Source of the DNA: DASPFV01 sp035620975
GTDB lineage: Bacteria; Acidobacteriota; Vicinamibacteria; Vicinamibacterales; 2-12-FULL-66-21
Length of the DNA stretch: 26,184 nucleotides
Direction of reading: 5' to 3'
NCBI GenBank assembly: GCA_035620975.1
Contig: DASPFV010000069.1
Span: forward strand, 1 to 26,184
Position numbers and translations under genes: made by a program. Under the pieces are notes generated by a model. The model saw only the letters and a list, made by a program, of their open reading frames with translations. It was not told where the DNA came from and ran no database searches. Every line of letters begins with the position of its first letter. Within the stretch, counting starts at the first letter, position 1. This document shows positions 15,448 through 22,764 of the stretch, one piece after another.

Positions 15448-16701
15448 TCAGGCAGCCGCCTCCTCGTCCATCTCGGCGTAGACGCGCTCCAGCGCCGAGA
15501 CCAGTTCGCGCCGGCGCGCCGCATACCTGGCCGCGTCGACGCCGCCGGCACGGTGCTTCTCCTCGAGCGCCGTCAGCTCGCCGAACAGGCGATCGCGCCG
15601 CGCTTCGAGCTTTCGCCGCCGCTCGTCCACCTGACTCACGGCGGCACGGCTCCGCGCCGCGCTCCACGCGCCGGCGCCCAGGACGGCCACGGCGAGAACG
15701 ATCGCGAGATCCCGGGGCCAGGTCGCGGCGTGCGGCAGCCCGGTGAACGACAACCTCACCACGTCGCCCGCCTTCAATGCCGGGCCGTGGCCGACGATGT
15801 AGGTCTGGCCCTCGGTCTTCATCTCGCGGTGCTGCGGCATCTGCGGCGACGTGACGTGCATGTCGCCGATTTTCTGCAGCAGGATGGTGACCTGGTTGAG
15901 GGCGACTGGCAGCGGCTGAGCCATCTCCAGCGACCCCCCGGAGTACGGCATCGTATAGGCGAACTGCACGTGCGTGTCGCCGGGCGCGAACGGACCGTTG
16001 ATCGTCACCTGCCGGCCGGCCACGACCGCCTGCGGCGACGATCCCTCGAGCACGCCGGCAGCAACCGCCCCGTCGGGAAGATCGAACACGACCGGCTGGG
16101 CGGGCTGCACGGGCGTCCGCGAGGTGTTCACGATCTGCAGCAGGTTGAAGACCGACAGGCCCTCGTCGCCCAGCTCGAATACGAAGCGGGATTGATCTCC
16201 GAGCACGACGGTCCCCGGCTGGGCCGGCGCCTGGGCGAGCTTGCGATCCTCTTCGGCCCTCTTCTCCGCCTCCGGATCCGTCGCGACGAGCATCAGGCGG
16301 ATACCGCCCGTGGCGGGGACGGCGAACTCCTGCGACTCGAGCCGCTCGTCGCCGACCGCAGTCACCGCCTTGACCCGGGCGCCGATTCGGAGATTCTTGA
16401 ACTCCGCACGGCCCGTTTCATTTGTCGTCAGCGCGATCGGCGCGTCCCCGCCGAGGATCTCGACGCGCTGGTTCGCCAGCGGGTTCGCCAGGCTGCCCCG
16501 GATGACGCGGACGGCGACCGTGCCAGGCTCCATGTCGCCCATCGGCAGGGGCATCCCCGACATCTGCCGCGCGTCCGGCATCGGCGCGCCGGTGCCCTGC
16601 GCGAGAACGACGCCTGACAGGAATACGGCGGTCAGGGCCACCGCCAGAGCGATGCCGGTCGCTGCCGCGCCGGCGGGCCGGCCCATCGGCACGATCCTCA
16701 C
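15448..16701 (-). CDS. exported carboxypeptidase-regulatory-like domain protein with C-terminal membrane helix
   Basis: This 417-residue protein starts at GTG 16701, overlapping the upstream stop (GTGA). It has a signal peptide (about 1-35, ending near VLAQG) and a Met-rich linker (about 41-58, with MSGMPLPMGDM). A beta domain like carboxypeptidase-regulatory/Ig repeats follows (about 62-140), then a second beta-rich region (180-325). A membrane helix spans about 332-350, and a charged C-terminal segment runs from 356 to 417. The tail contains EEKHRAGGVDAARYAARRREL, resembling the short helix motif in the N-terminal half of CcmI. Topology puts the beta domains in the periplasm and the tail in the cytosol. 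Function is unknown. Its place inside the ccm run suggests a role in heme or apocytochrome handling, which is inference. Confidence 0.72.
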   Translation of the reverse strand: MRIVPMGRPAGAAATGIALAVALTAVFLSGVVLAQGTGAPMPDARQMSGMPLPMGDMEPGTVAVRVIRGSLANPLANQRVEILGGDAPIALTTNETGRAEFKNLRIGARVKAVTAVGDERLESQEFAVPATGGIRLMLVATDPEAEKRAEEDRKLAQAPAQPGTVVLGDQSRFVFELGDEGLSVFNLLQIVNTSRTPVQPAQPVVFDLPDGAVAAGVLEGSSPQAVVAGRQVTINGPFAPGDTHVQFAYTMPYSGGSLEMAQPLPVALNQVTILLQKIGDMHVTSPQMPQHREMKTEGQTYIVGHGPALKAGDVVRLSFTGLPHAATWPRDLAIVLAVAVLGAGAWSAARSRAAVSQVDERRRKLEARRDRLFGELTALEEKHRAGGVDAARYAARRRELVSALERVYAEMDEEAAA

Positions 16702-17405
16702 AGCCGGCCTCCGCAGCGCTTGCAGAACACTGCGTCGGAATCGTTCTGCGTGTGGCAGGCCTCGCAGTCCCGGCTGTCGGAACCGGTGGGGGCCGCCGCC
16801 TCCGGCGGGACAGCCGCGTCCGCCGCCGCGGCCGCGAGGGCCGCGGCGCGGTCGCCCCTCGTACGATCGGCGAGGCGGGCCGACAGCTCGCGCTCGATCA
16901 GGACGCGATAGCCGGTCTCCCCTTCGTCGAGCTCCTTGATGAGCGAAATGGCGCGGGTTCGCAGGCGGCCCACCATCTCGTCGAAGTCCCGCGCGGAGAC
17001 CTTGCCCATCGCGCGGTCGAACTCCAGCTCCTTGATCGATCGGAGCACGAGGGCTTTCTCGCGCTCGAGCGCCGCGCGCGCACGCGCCGACAGCGGTTCC
17101 GACAGCGCCGAGACATCGTCGGAGGCGAGCGGGGCCAGCATGCGGTAGAACCCGGCGGCGGCGAGACCGGCCGCGGCGATCGTGGCGCTGATGAGCACGA
17201 GATGCTCGGGACGCGCCTGCCGGGACATGATCACGGCCGCCGTCGCGGCCATCAGCGACGCCAGCACGAAGAAGTGCCAGGGCCGGAAGCCGGAATCCTC
17301 GACTGCGGCGTCGGGCTTCACCTGGAGGTCACGCTCCTGTTTCGGGCGGACGCTCCGCTCCGCCTCCAGACGTACGCCACGCTTAATCGAGGTCGCGGAG
17401 CTCAT
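16698..17405 (-). CDS. zinc-ribbon, two-helix membrane protein with CcmI-like segment
   Basis: The 235-residue protein starts at the ATG at 17405, overlapping the end of the ccmF-ccmH fusion by 23 nt. Two membrane helices lie at about 43-60 and 69-91. A helical region around 119-155 includes KELEFDRAMGKVSARDFDEM, a pattern close to the CcmI N-terminal coiled motif. The C-terminus is a zinc ribbon with Cys214, Cys217, Cys228 and Cys231 (CEAC and CKRC). CcmI normally helps CcmH present apocytochrome. This protein could replace it, but it lacks the TPR domain of classical CcmI. Both helices and ribbon suggest a membrane-tethered cytosolic zinc finger. The exact role is unknown. Confidence 0.7.
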   Translation of the reverse strand: MSSATSIKRGVRLEAERSVRPKQERDLQVKPDAAVEDSGFRPWHFFVLASLMAATAAVIMSRQARPEHLVLISATIAAAGLAAAGFYRMLAPLASDDVSALSEPLSARARAALEREKALVLRSIKELEFDRAMGKVSARDFDEMVGRLRTRAISLIKELDEGETGYRVLIERELSARLADRTRGDRAAALAAAAADAAVPPEAAAPTGSDSRDCEACHTQNDSDAVFCKRCGGRL

Positions 17406-19857
17406 CGTCCAGCCTCGCCTTCAGTTCGGGATCGTCGGGAGCGGCTCCCGCATCGGTCTCCGGATCGTCGCTGCGCTTCGACCAGCGGCGCGCCACGAAC
17501 GCGGCCGCAACCGCCCCCGAGGCCCCGAGGAGGTACGGCAGCAGCCAGGCCAGCCGGTTGAACCCCTGGTCGAGGGGTGCCGTGAGCACGTCCTGGCTGC
17601 CGAAGGCCGCGACGAATGCGGCGCGCACCTGGTCGCGCGTCATGCCGGCGGCGAGGAACTTGTCGAGTCGTGCGTTCTGTTCCTGCAGCCCATGACAGGT
17701 CGGGCCCATCTGGCAGTCGTTCATCGGCGCCCGGCACCCGCAGGTGCACATGATGTCCCCCTCGAGCTGCCGCCGCAGCTCGCTCTTCGGCTGCGGGGCG
17801 ACGGTCTCGGCGGGCTGTCCAGCCTGCGCCTGCAGGGCGGCAGGGATGAGCAGCCAGAGCAGCACGAGCGAGCTCGTTGCCGCGTTGGCGGGGATCCTCG
17901 CCGTTGCGAAGGCATAGGCCGTCTCGGGCAGCAGCGCGATCAGGCTCCCGAGCGCCATGATGCCGAACCCGAACCAGATCCAGTTCACCAGCGGATTGAT
18001 CGTGATCTGGTAGGTGGCCGACTGGGACGCCACGTCGTAGCCGGCGAGCACGATGTAGAGGTCTTCCGACGGCCGCCGCCGGATGGCGACCTCCGTCGTG
18101 GGCTCCTGCTCGCGCTTGTTGAAGAACCACTTCGCCGGCTGCATCGTTCCGATCGCGGCGCCGTCCTCGAAGATGCTGACGTGGCCGGTCACCATCTGCT
18201 TCTGGCGGTCGGTCGTGACGCGAAGCGCGTCGTGGCGCACCGTGAAGTGGCCGACGGTGGACTGCTGCCCGGGCTTGAGCAGCACCTGCTCCTCCTGTTT
18301 GAAGCCCTCGCCGGCGAAGCCCAGGAACATGAGCACGATGCCGACGTGCACGATGTAGCCGCCGTACCGGCGCTTCGAACGGCCGACCAGGCCAATCATG
18401 GCCGTGAAGATGTCCGTCCCCGTCGCGCCCCGGCGCACCTGCGCGCCGCGCACGAACTCCTGGGCGATCGTCCCCGTCACGAACCCGCAGAGCGCGAAGC
18501 AGATGCCCGAGCTCCAGACCCGCACGCCGGCCGCATAGACGGCCGCCCCCGTGGCGAGGCCGAGCAGCGTCGGCCACATGAACTGGTAGACCAGGTTGGA
18601 GAAGGTCGACTTGCGCCAGGCGAGCAGCGGTCCGATCCCGGTCAGCAGCAGCAGGATCAGGCCAATCGGGAGCATCCACTTGTTGAAGAACGGCGGCCCT
18701 ACGGTGAGCCGCTGCCCCGTCACCGCCTCGCTGAGCGTCGGGAACATCGTCGCGAAGAGCACGAAGAACGCGGAAAAAAGGAGGATCCAGTTGTTGGCCA
18801 GGAACGCCGCTTCGCGCGACACCCACGAGTCCAGCTCGTGACGCGAGCGGAGCAGCGGGAGCCGATAGATCACGAAGCCGAAGCTGAACGTCAGCAGGAA
18901 CACCATGAAGACGGTGAACAGCCAGGCGAGCTCACGGTCCTCGCCGAACGCATGCACCGACTGGACGATGCCCGACCGGGTCATGAACGTGCCGAAGATG
19001 GTCAGGAAGAACGTGACGATGACGAGCGTCACGTTCCAGACGCGGAGCATCCCGCGGCGCTCCTGCACCATGACGGAGTGGAGGAACGCCGTCGCGGTGA
19101 ACCACGGCAGCAGGCCCGCATTCTCGACGGGATCCCAGCCCCAGTAGCCACCCCATCCCAGCTCCTCGTAGGCCCACAGCATGCCGAGCGTGAGCCCGAA
19201 GGTGAGGAACAGCCAGCCGATCATGGTCCAGCGCCGGACCGCGCGGAGCCAGGAGTCGTCGAGGTGCCCCGTGATGAGCGCGGCCATGCCGAAGGCGAAC
19301 GGGATCGTCATGGCCACCAACCCGATGTAGAGCGATGGGGGGTGGATGGCCATGTAGAAGTTCTGCAGGAGCGGGTTGAGACCGCGGCCGTCGGAGGGCG
19401 GCGGGGTGAGGAACGTCGAGAACGGGTTGTTGTGCACGATCATCAGGAAGATGAAGAACATCTGCGTGACCGCGATCACCGCCACGACGTACGGGATGAG
19501 CTCACGGTGACGCTCGCGGTTCATGTAGACCGCGAGCGTTCCGAAGAGCGCCAGCAGGAACACCCAGAACATGATCGAGCCGTCGAGGCCGCCCCAGTAG
19601 GAGGCGATCTTGTAGGCGAGCGGCAGCGCCGCGTCCGAGTAGCGCTGCACGTACTTGATCGAGTAGTTGTTCGTGACGAAGGCGTGAATCAGGATGCCCG
19701 AGGCGAGCGTCATCAGCGCGGCCGAGAAGTAGAACGCGCCGATGCCGCTTTCAATCAGGCGCCTGGAACGCCGGCGGGCGCCGGCCACGGTCGCCGCCAC
19801 GGCATAGGCGCACACCACGAAGCAGGCGAGCAGCGTGAAGGTTCCTAGTGCTGGCAT
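17383..19857 (-). CDS. ccmF: CcmF heme lyase fused to a CcmH-like thiol domain
   Basis: One 824-residue frame joins two steps. The first ~665 residues are CcmF, the heme lyase with many membrane helices. The WWD motif WGGYWGWDPVEN is at 235-246, and the family's histidines are visible at His172 (IHPPSLY), His260 (FLHSVM) and His302. The C-terminal part, from about 690, is CcmH-like: DIMCTCGCRAP with Cys704, Cys706 and Cys708, then Cys715, Cys721 and His722, followed by LDKFLAAGMTRDQVRAAFVAAFG and a last helix near 760-780. Normal CcmH is a separate protein with an LRCxxC site. Here the core is CxCxC with no CxxC. An internal hydrophobic segment at about 665-685 (LVLLWLLIPAALQAQA) looks like a buried signal sequence of the old ccmH. 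No frameshift or stop lies in between. The start is the ATG at 19857. Confidence 0.93.
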   Translation of the reverse strand: MPALGTFTLLACFVVCAYAVAATVAGARRRSRRLIESGIGAFYFSAALMTLASGILIHAFVTNNYSIKYVQRYSDAALPLAYKIASYWGGLDGSIMFWVFLLALFGTLAVYMNRERHRELIPYVVAVIAVTQMFFIFLMIVHNNPFSTFLTPPPSDGRGLNPLLQNFYMAIHPPSLYIGLVAMTIPFAFGMAALITGHLDDSWLRAVRRWTMIGWLFLTFGLTLGMLWAYEELGWGGYWGWDPVENAGLLPWFTATAFLHSVMVQERRGMLRVWNVTLVIVTFFLTIFGTFMTRSGIVQSVHAFGEDRELAWLFTVFMVFLLTFSFGFVIYRLPLLRSRHELDSWVSREAAFLANNWILLFSAFFVLFATMFPTLSEAVTGQRLTVGPPFFNKWMLPIGLILLLLTGIGPLLAWRKSTFSNLVYQFMWPTLLGLATGAAVYAAGVRVWSSGICFALCGFVTGTIAQEFVRGAQVRRGATGTDIFTAMIGLVGRSKRRYGGYIVHVGIVLMFLGFAGEGFKQEEQVLLKPGQQSTVGHFTVRHDALRVTTDRQKQMVTGHVSIFEDGAAIGTMQPAKWFFNKREQEPTTEVAIRRRPSEDLYIVLAGYDVASQSATYQITINPLVNWIWFGFGIMALGSLIALLPETAYAFATARIPANAATSSLVLLWLLIPAALQAQAGQPAETVAPQPKSELRRQLEGDIMCTCGCRAPMNDCQMGPTCHGLQEQNARLDKFLAAGMTRDQVRAAFVAAFGSQDVLTAPLDQGFNRLAWLLPYLLGASGAVAAAFVARRWSKRSDDPETDAGAAPDDPELKARLDDELRDLD

Positions 19858-19976
19858 ATGTCACTCGTTTTCGCTGGCAGGCCCGCCACCGTCCGCTTCG
19901 CGGCGCCCCGGATACAACTCGCCCTGGCTGCCGTCGCGTCGGACGGCACGGGCGGGCGAGCCGACCAAGGCACGCC

Positions 19977-20393
19977 TCAGCTGCCCGCAGTCCCTGGAGT
20001 CTTGTTCGCCTCGTATTTCGAGGGGCACTTCGCCATCACGCCGTTGCGGTCGACGTGGAACCCGTCGGGACCGAGCCGCCCCTTCAGCACCACCTCGGAA
20101 CCGTCCTTGAACGTGTCAGGCACGACCCCCGTGTAGCTGGCAGCGACGACCTTGCCGTTGCTCTGGATCTGGAAGCGGTACTCGAGCGTGTCCGGCTTCC
20201 GGAGGATGGATCGGTCGACGACATAGCCGTGGAGCTGCAGGCGCTTCCCGTGCCAGGCTTCGGGATTGGCCATGACTTCGTCCACGTGCTTGTAGTACTC
20301 GGTGCCCTCGCTCAGCGTCATCGAGAGCAGCCCGACGAAGGCCAGGACCAGCACGCCCACCGTGGCTGCGATCTTGATAGATTTCGTGTTCAT
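19977..20393 (-). CDS. ccmE: cytochrome c maturation heme chaperone CcmE, CxxxY variant
   Basis: CcmE carries heme in the periplasm from CcmC to CcmF. The protein has 138 residues from the ATG at 20393 (a second ATG at 20399 would add two). It has an N-terminal membrane anchor (about 6-25), an OB-fold of beta strands (GKRLQLHGYVV, YRFQIQSNG, ASYTGVVPDTFKDGSEVVLKG in spaced form), and a flexible tail. In the classical protein the heme-attaching residue is His in an HxxxY motif. Here the tail reads VMAKCPSKYE, so Cys123 (codon 20025-20027) replaces the His and the Tyr is kept at 127. CxxxY forms of CcmE are known from archaea and some sulfate reducers. The gene lies 119 nt before the ccmF-ccmH fusion. 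Confidence 0.93.
   Translation of the reverse strand: MNTKSIKIAATVGVLVLAFVGLLSMTLSEGTEYYKHVDEVMANPEAWHGKRLQLHGYVVDRSILRKPDTLEYRFQIQSNGKVVAASYTGVVPDTFKDGSEVVLKGRLGPDGFHVDRNGVMAKCPSKYEANKTPGTAGS
20025..20027 (-). other. Cys123 codon replacing the heme-binding His of CcmE
   Basis: The TGC codon reads Cys in the VMAKCPSKY motif, and the Tyr codon follows at 20013-20015. The first position of the CxxxY motif is where covalent heme attachment would occur. Confidence 0.85.
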
Positions 20394-20446
20394 AAGCATT
20401 TGCGGGAAGACGCTCGCCTCAGGATAGCTCCCGGCTCCAGACCGGG

Positions 20447-21016
20447 TCAATCGCGTTCGGCCACCGCCGTCAGCAGCCGGTGCACCGTCGAGATCGGAAG
20501 CCCCACCACGTTCGACCAGGACCCCTCGATCCAGTCCACGAACCGGGCCGCGCGTCCCTGAATCGCATACCCGCCGGCCTTCCCCCAGGGCTCCCCTGTT
20601 CCGATGTACCAGGCAATCTCAGAATCCGTCAGCGGCAAAAGGTGTACCCGGGTGGTGACCACGTCGCACAGCCGCACGGGGCCGGCGCGCACGACGACCC
20701 CCGTATGGACCTCGTGGACCACGCCCGACAGGGCTTTCAGCATCGAAAACGCCTCGGCCTCGGTCCCCGGCTTCCCCAGGATCCGGTCGGCGACGACGAC
20801 CACGGTATCGGCCGCCAGCACGACAGTGCCGGATTCCCGGCAGTGCTCCGCGACGCGGTCGGCCTTGGCCGAGGCCACCCGCAGGGCGTAGGGCCTCGGG
20901 TCCTCCTGCGCCAGCACACTCTCGTCGACGTCCGCCGGCTGAACGCGGAACGCGAAGCCCGCGGCTTCGAGGAGTTCAGCGCGTCGCGGAGAGCCGGAGG
21001 CCAGGACGAGGGGCAT
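20447..21016 (-). CDS. maf: Maf family nucleoside triphosphate pyrophosphatase
   Basis: This is a 189-residue Maf/HAM1-fold enzyme. SGSPRRAELL (7-16) is the nucleotide-binding start, AADTVVVV (68-75) contains the catalytic Asp, LGKPGTEAEA follows, then the dimer/substrate stretch YIGTGEPWGKAGGYAIQG and NVVGLPIS at the end. Maf proteins hydrolyse dTTP/UTP or modified nucleotides, and subfamily (YhdE- or YceF-like) is not decided here. The ATG at 21016 follows a -10-like TACTAT by 7 nt without a ribosome binding site. It is first in the co-directional run that includes the whole ccm cluster, with 53 nt to ccmE. Confidence 0.94.
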   Translation of the reverse strand: MPLVLASGSPRRAELLEAAGFAFRVQPADVDESVLAQEDPRPYALRVASAKADRVAEHCRESGTVVLAADTVVVVADRILGKPGTEAEAFSMLKALSGVVHEVHTGVVVRAGPVRLCDVVTTRVHLLPLTDSEIAWYIGTGEPWGKAGGYAIQGRAARFVDWIEGSWSNVVGLPISTVHRLLTAVAERD

Positions 21017-21023
21017 ACGGGTG

Positions 21024-21029
21024 ATAGTA
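21024..21029 (-). promoter_or_regulatory. possible -10 box (TACTAT) of maf, leaderless
   Basis: On the minus strand TACTAT is followed by CACCCGT (7 nt) and the ATG of maf. There is no Shine-Dalgarno sequence in the gap. No good -35 is visible. It may drive the maf-ccm run. Confidence 0.45.
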
Positions 21030-21052
21030 TCGCTCTGAAGACCATGTCGGCT

Positions 21053-21170
21053 CAGGGCTTCAGGCTCTGGGCTCAGGGGGCTCAGGGCTCAAGGGCTGTA
21101 GGCTCAAGGGCTGTAGGCTCAAGGGCTGTAGGCTCAGGGGCTCAGGGCTCAAGGGCTCAGGCTCGAGATC
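21053..21170. repeat. G-rich GGGCTCA/GGCTCAAGGGCTGTA repeat array with G-quadruplex motif
   Basis: Degenerate copies of GGGCTCA mix with three tandem copies of the 15-mer GGCTCAAGGGCTGTA (about 21086-21130). At 21069-21095 four G-tracts are separated by loops of 4, 4 and 5 nt, fitting the usual quadruplex rule on the plus strand. The array fills the divergent gap between maf and dciA. The same words recur after recA at 25906-26054. Confidence 0.9.
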
Positions 21171-21177
21171 GCATTCC

Positions 21178-21453
21178 GTGCTGCCGCTTCAGAGTTTCTC
21201 GTCGAGCGTTCTCGTAGAGGTCATCCGACGTCAGCCTCCCTCCCTGGCCCGCACGGCCTTGGCGTGGCAGCTGGCCGTCGGCGCGACCCTCGGGCGCGTG
21301 ACAAGCGTCGAGCAGGCGGGCCGGACGCTCGTGGTGCGCTCCACTGACCCCAGGTGGACGGTCGAGATCGAGCGGGCGCGGGAGGTCATCCTGAGACGAC
21401 TGCGCCAGCTGCTGGGTCCGGATTCGATTGCGGAGATACGACTGATCTCATGA
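21178..21453 (+). CDS. dciA: DciA family (DUF721) helicase-loader-like protein
   Basis: This 91-residue protein has the DUF721 pattern: a conserved Trp near residue 29 (LAWQLAVGATL), TSVEQAGRTLVVRSTDPRW in the middle (aromatic Trp before the helix), then ERAREVILRRLRQLLG and a closing IAEIRLI. DciA loads the replicative helicase DnaB in bacteria that lack DnaC or DnaI. It is shorter than many DciA proteins, and only the core domain is present. The start is GTG at 21178, right after the G-rich repeat. Its stop overlaps the thiolase start (ATGA), so a replication gene is coupled to a lipid-metabolism gene, probably without functional meaning. Confidence 0.83.
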   Translation: MLPLQSFSSSVLVEVIRRQPPSLARTALAWQLAVGATLGRVTSVEQAGRTLVVRSTDPRWTVEIERAREVILRRLRQLLGPDSIAEIRLIS

Positions 21454-22637
21454 CCACACGCGAATCCGTCATTGTCTCGGCGGTCCGGACCCCGACCGGC
21501 CGGTTCCTCGGCGGCCTCAAGGATCTGACCGCGCCGCAGCTGGGCGCGCTGGTCGTGCGCGAGGCGGTAGCGCGCGCCGGCCTCGATCCGGCGACTGTCG
21601 ACGAATGCATCATGGGCAACGTGATTCAGGCCGGCAACGGCCAGAACCCGGCCCGCCAGGCCGCCCTCAACGGCGGTCTTCACGACCACGTCGCGGCACT
21701 CACGATCAACAAGGTCTGCGGGTCCGGGCTCAAGGCCGTCATGCTGGCTGCCCAGGGAATCGCAACCGGCGACATCGACATCGCGGTTGCCGGCGGCATG
21801 GAGTCGATGAGCAACGCCCCGTACCTGCTGCCGCGGGTCCGCGAGGGCTTGCGGATGGGCCACGGGCAGGTCGTGGACGCGATGATCACCGATGGCCTCT
21901 GGTGCGCGCTCGAGAACTGCCATATGGGCATGACCGGCGAGGTCGTCGCCGAGCAGTACGGCGTCAAGCGGTGCGAGCAGGACGCGTACGCCGCCGAAAG
22001 CCACCGGAAAGCGGCCCACGCGACACGCGAGGGCTGGTTCCGGGACGAGATCCTCCCCGTCCGCATCCCCCAGCGCAAGGGATCCCCGATCGTCGTCGAT
22101 CGGGACGAGCCCATCCGGGAAGACTCGACGGCCGAATCGCTCGGGACGCTCAAGCCGGCGTTCAAGCAGGACGGCACGGTCACGGCCGGGAATGCGCCCG
22201 GCGTCAACGACGCCGCCGCCGCGGTCGTCGTGATGGCCGCCGATCGGGCCCGGTCGCTCGGCCTCACGCCGATGGCCCGCATCGTCGGCCAGGCCACGAG
22301 CGGACTGCCGCCGAAGCTCGTGATGATGACGCCGGTGGAAGCCGTCCGGAAACTGGTCGGGAAGATCGACTGGACGCTCGAGGACGTCGATCTGTTCGAG
22401 ATCAACGAGGCGTTCTCCGTGCAGGCCGTGGCCGTGATGGCCCAGCTCGGTATCGACCCCGCCCGCGTGAACGTGCAGGGGGGCGCGGTGGCGCTCGGGC
22501 ACGCGATCGGCGCCAGCGGCGCGAGGGTGCTGACCACGCTCCTGTTTGCGCTCCGCCGGCGGAATCTGCGACGGGGTATTGCGGCGCTGTGCCTCGGCGG
22601 CGGCAACGGCGTCGCGCTCGCCGTGGAACGCCTGTAA
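21450..22637 (+). CDS. acetyl-CoA C-acyltransferase (thiolase)
   Basis: This 395-residue thiolase condenses or cleaves acyl-CoA units. The nucleophilic cysteine is Cys90 in KVCGSGLKA. The other catalytic motifs are NEAFSVQ (Asn319), GHAIGASGAR (His351) and CLGGGNG (Cys381). The sequence AGGMESMSNAPYLL is typical of acetyl-CoA acetyltransferases of the AtoB/PhaA type. The biosynthetic or degradative direction is not decidable. The start at the ATG at 21450 lies in the ATGA overlap with dciA; an upstream open extension is not family-like. It is followed by a 3-hydroxyacyl-CoA dehydrogenase gene, which takes acetoacetyl-CoA in the next step. Confidence 0.96.
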   Translation: MTTRESVIVSAVRTPTGRFLGGLKDLTAPQLGALVVREAVARAGLDPATVDECIMGNVIQAGNGQNPARQAALNGGLHDHVAALTINKVCGSGLKAVMLAAQGIATGDIDIAVAGGMESMSNAPYLLPRVREGLRMGHGQVVDAMITDGLWCALENCHMGMTGEVVAEQYGVKRCEQDAYAAESHRKAAHATREGWFRDEILPVRIPQRKGSPIVVDRDEPIREDSTAESLGTLKPAFKQDGTVTAGNAPGVNDAAAAVVVMAADRARSLGLTPMARIVGQATSGLPPKLVMMTPVEAVRKLVGKIDWTLEDVDLFEINEAFSVQAVAVMAQLGIDPARVNVQGGAVALGHAIGASGARVLTTLLFALRRRNLRRGIAALCLGGGNGVALAVERL

Positions 22638-22764
22638 CCGCGACGCATGCCATTGCCCAGCTCCCGCAGGCCCCTTCACGCCGCCATCCTTCAGCGGCGC
22701 GACGGACCTTCCGAACGAAGCGGTCTCGGCTCGCGGCCCACAGGTCCCGAAGCGGGAAGCTGAA

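Noticed and set aside
17182..19848. Long plus-strand open frame (about 888 codons) antisense to the ccmF-ccmH fusion
   Set aside because: Its composition is Arg/Glu/His/Gln-rich without domains, as expected of the opposite strand of a GC-rich gene, while the minus strand has clear CcmF motifs.
22679..22699. Hairpin between thiolase and dehydrogenase as a terminator
   Set aside because: The stem is only 6 bp with a 9-nt loop and no T-tract follows, and the genes likely share a transcript.
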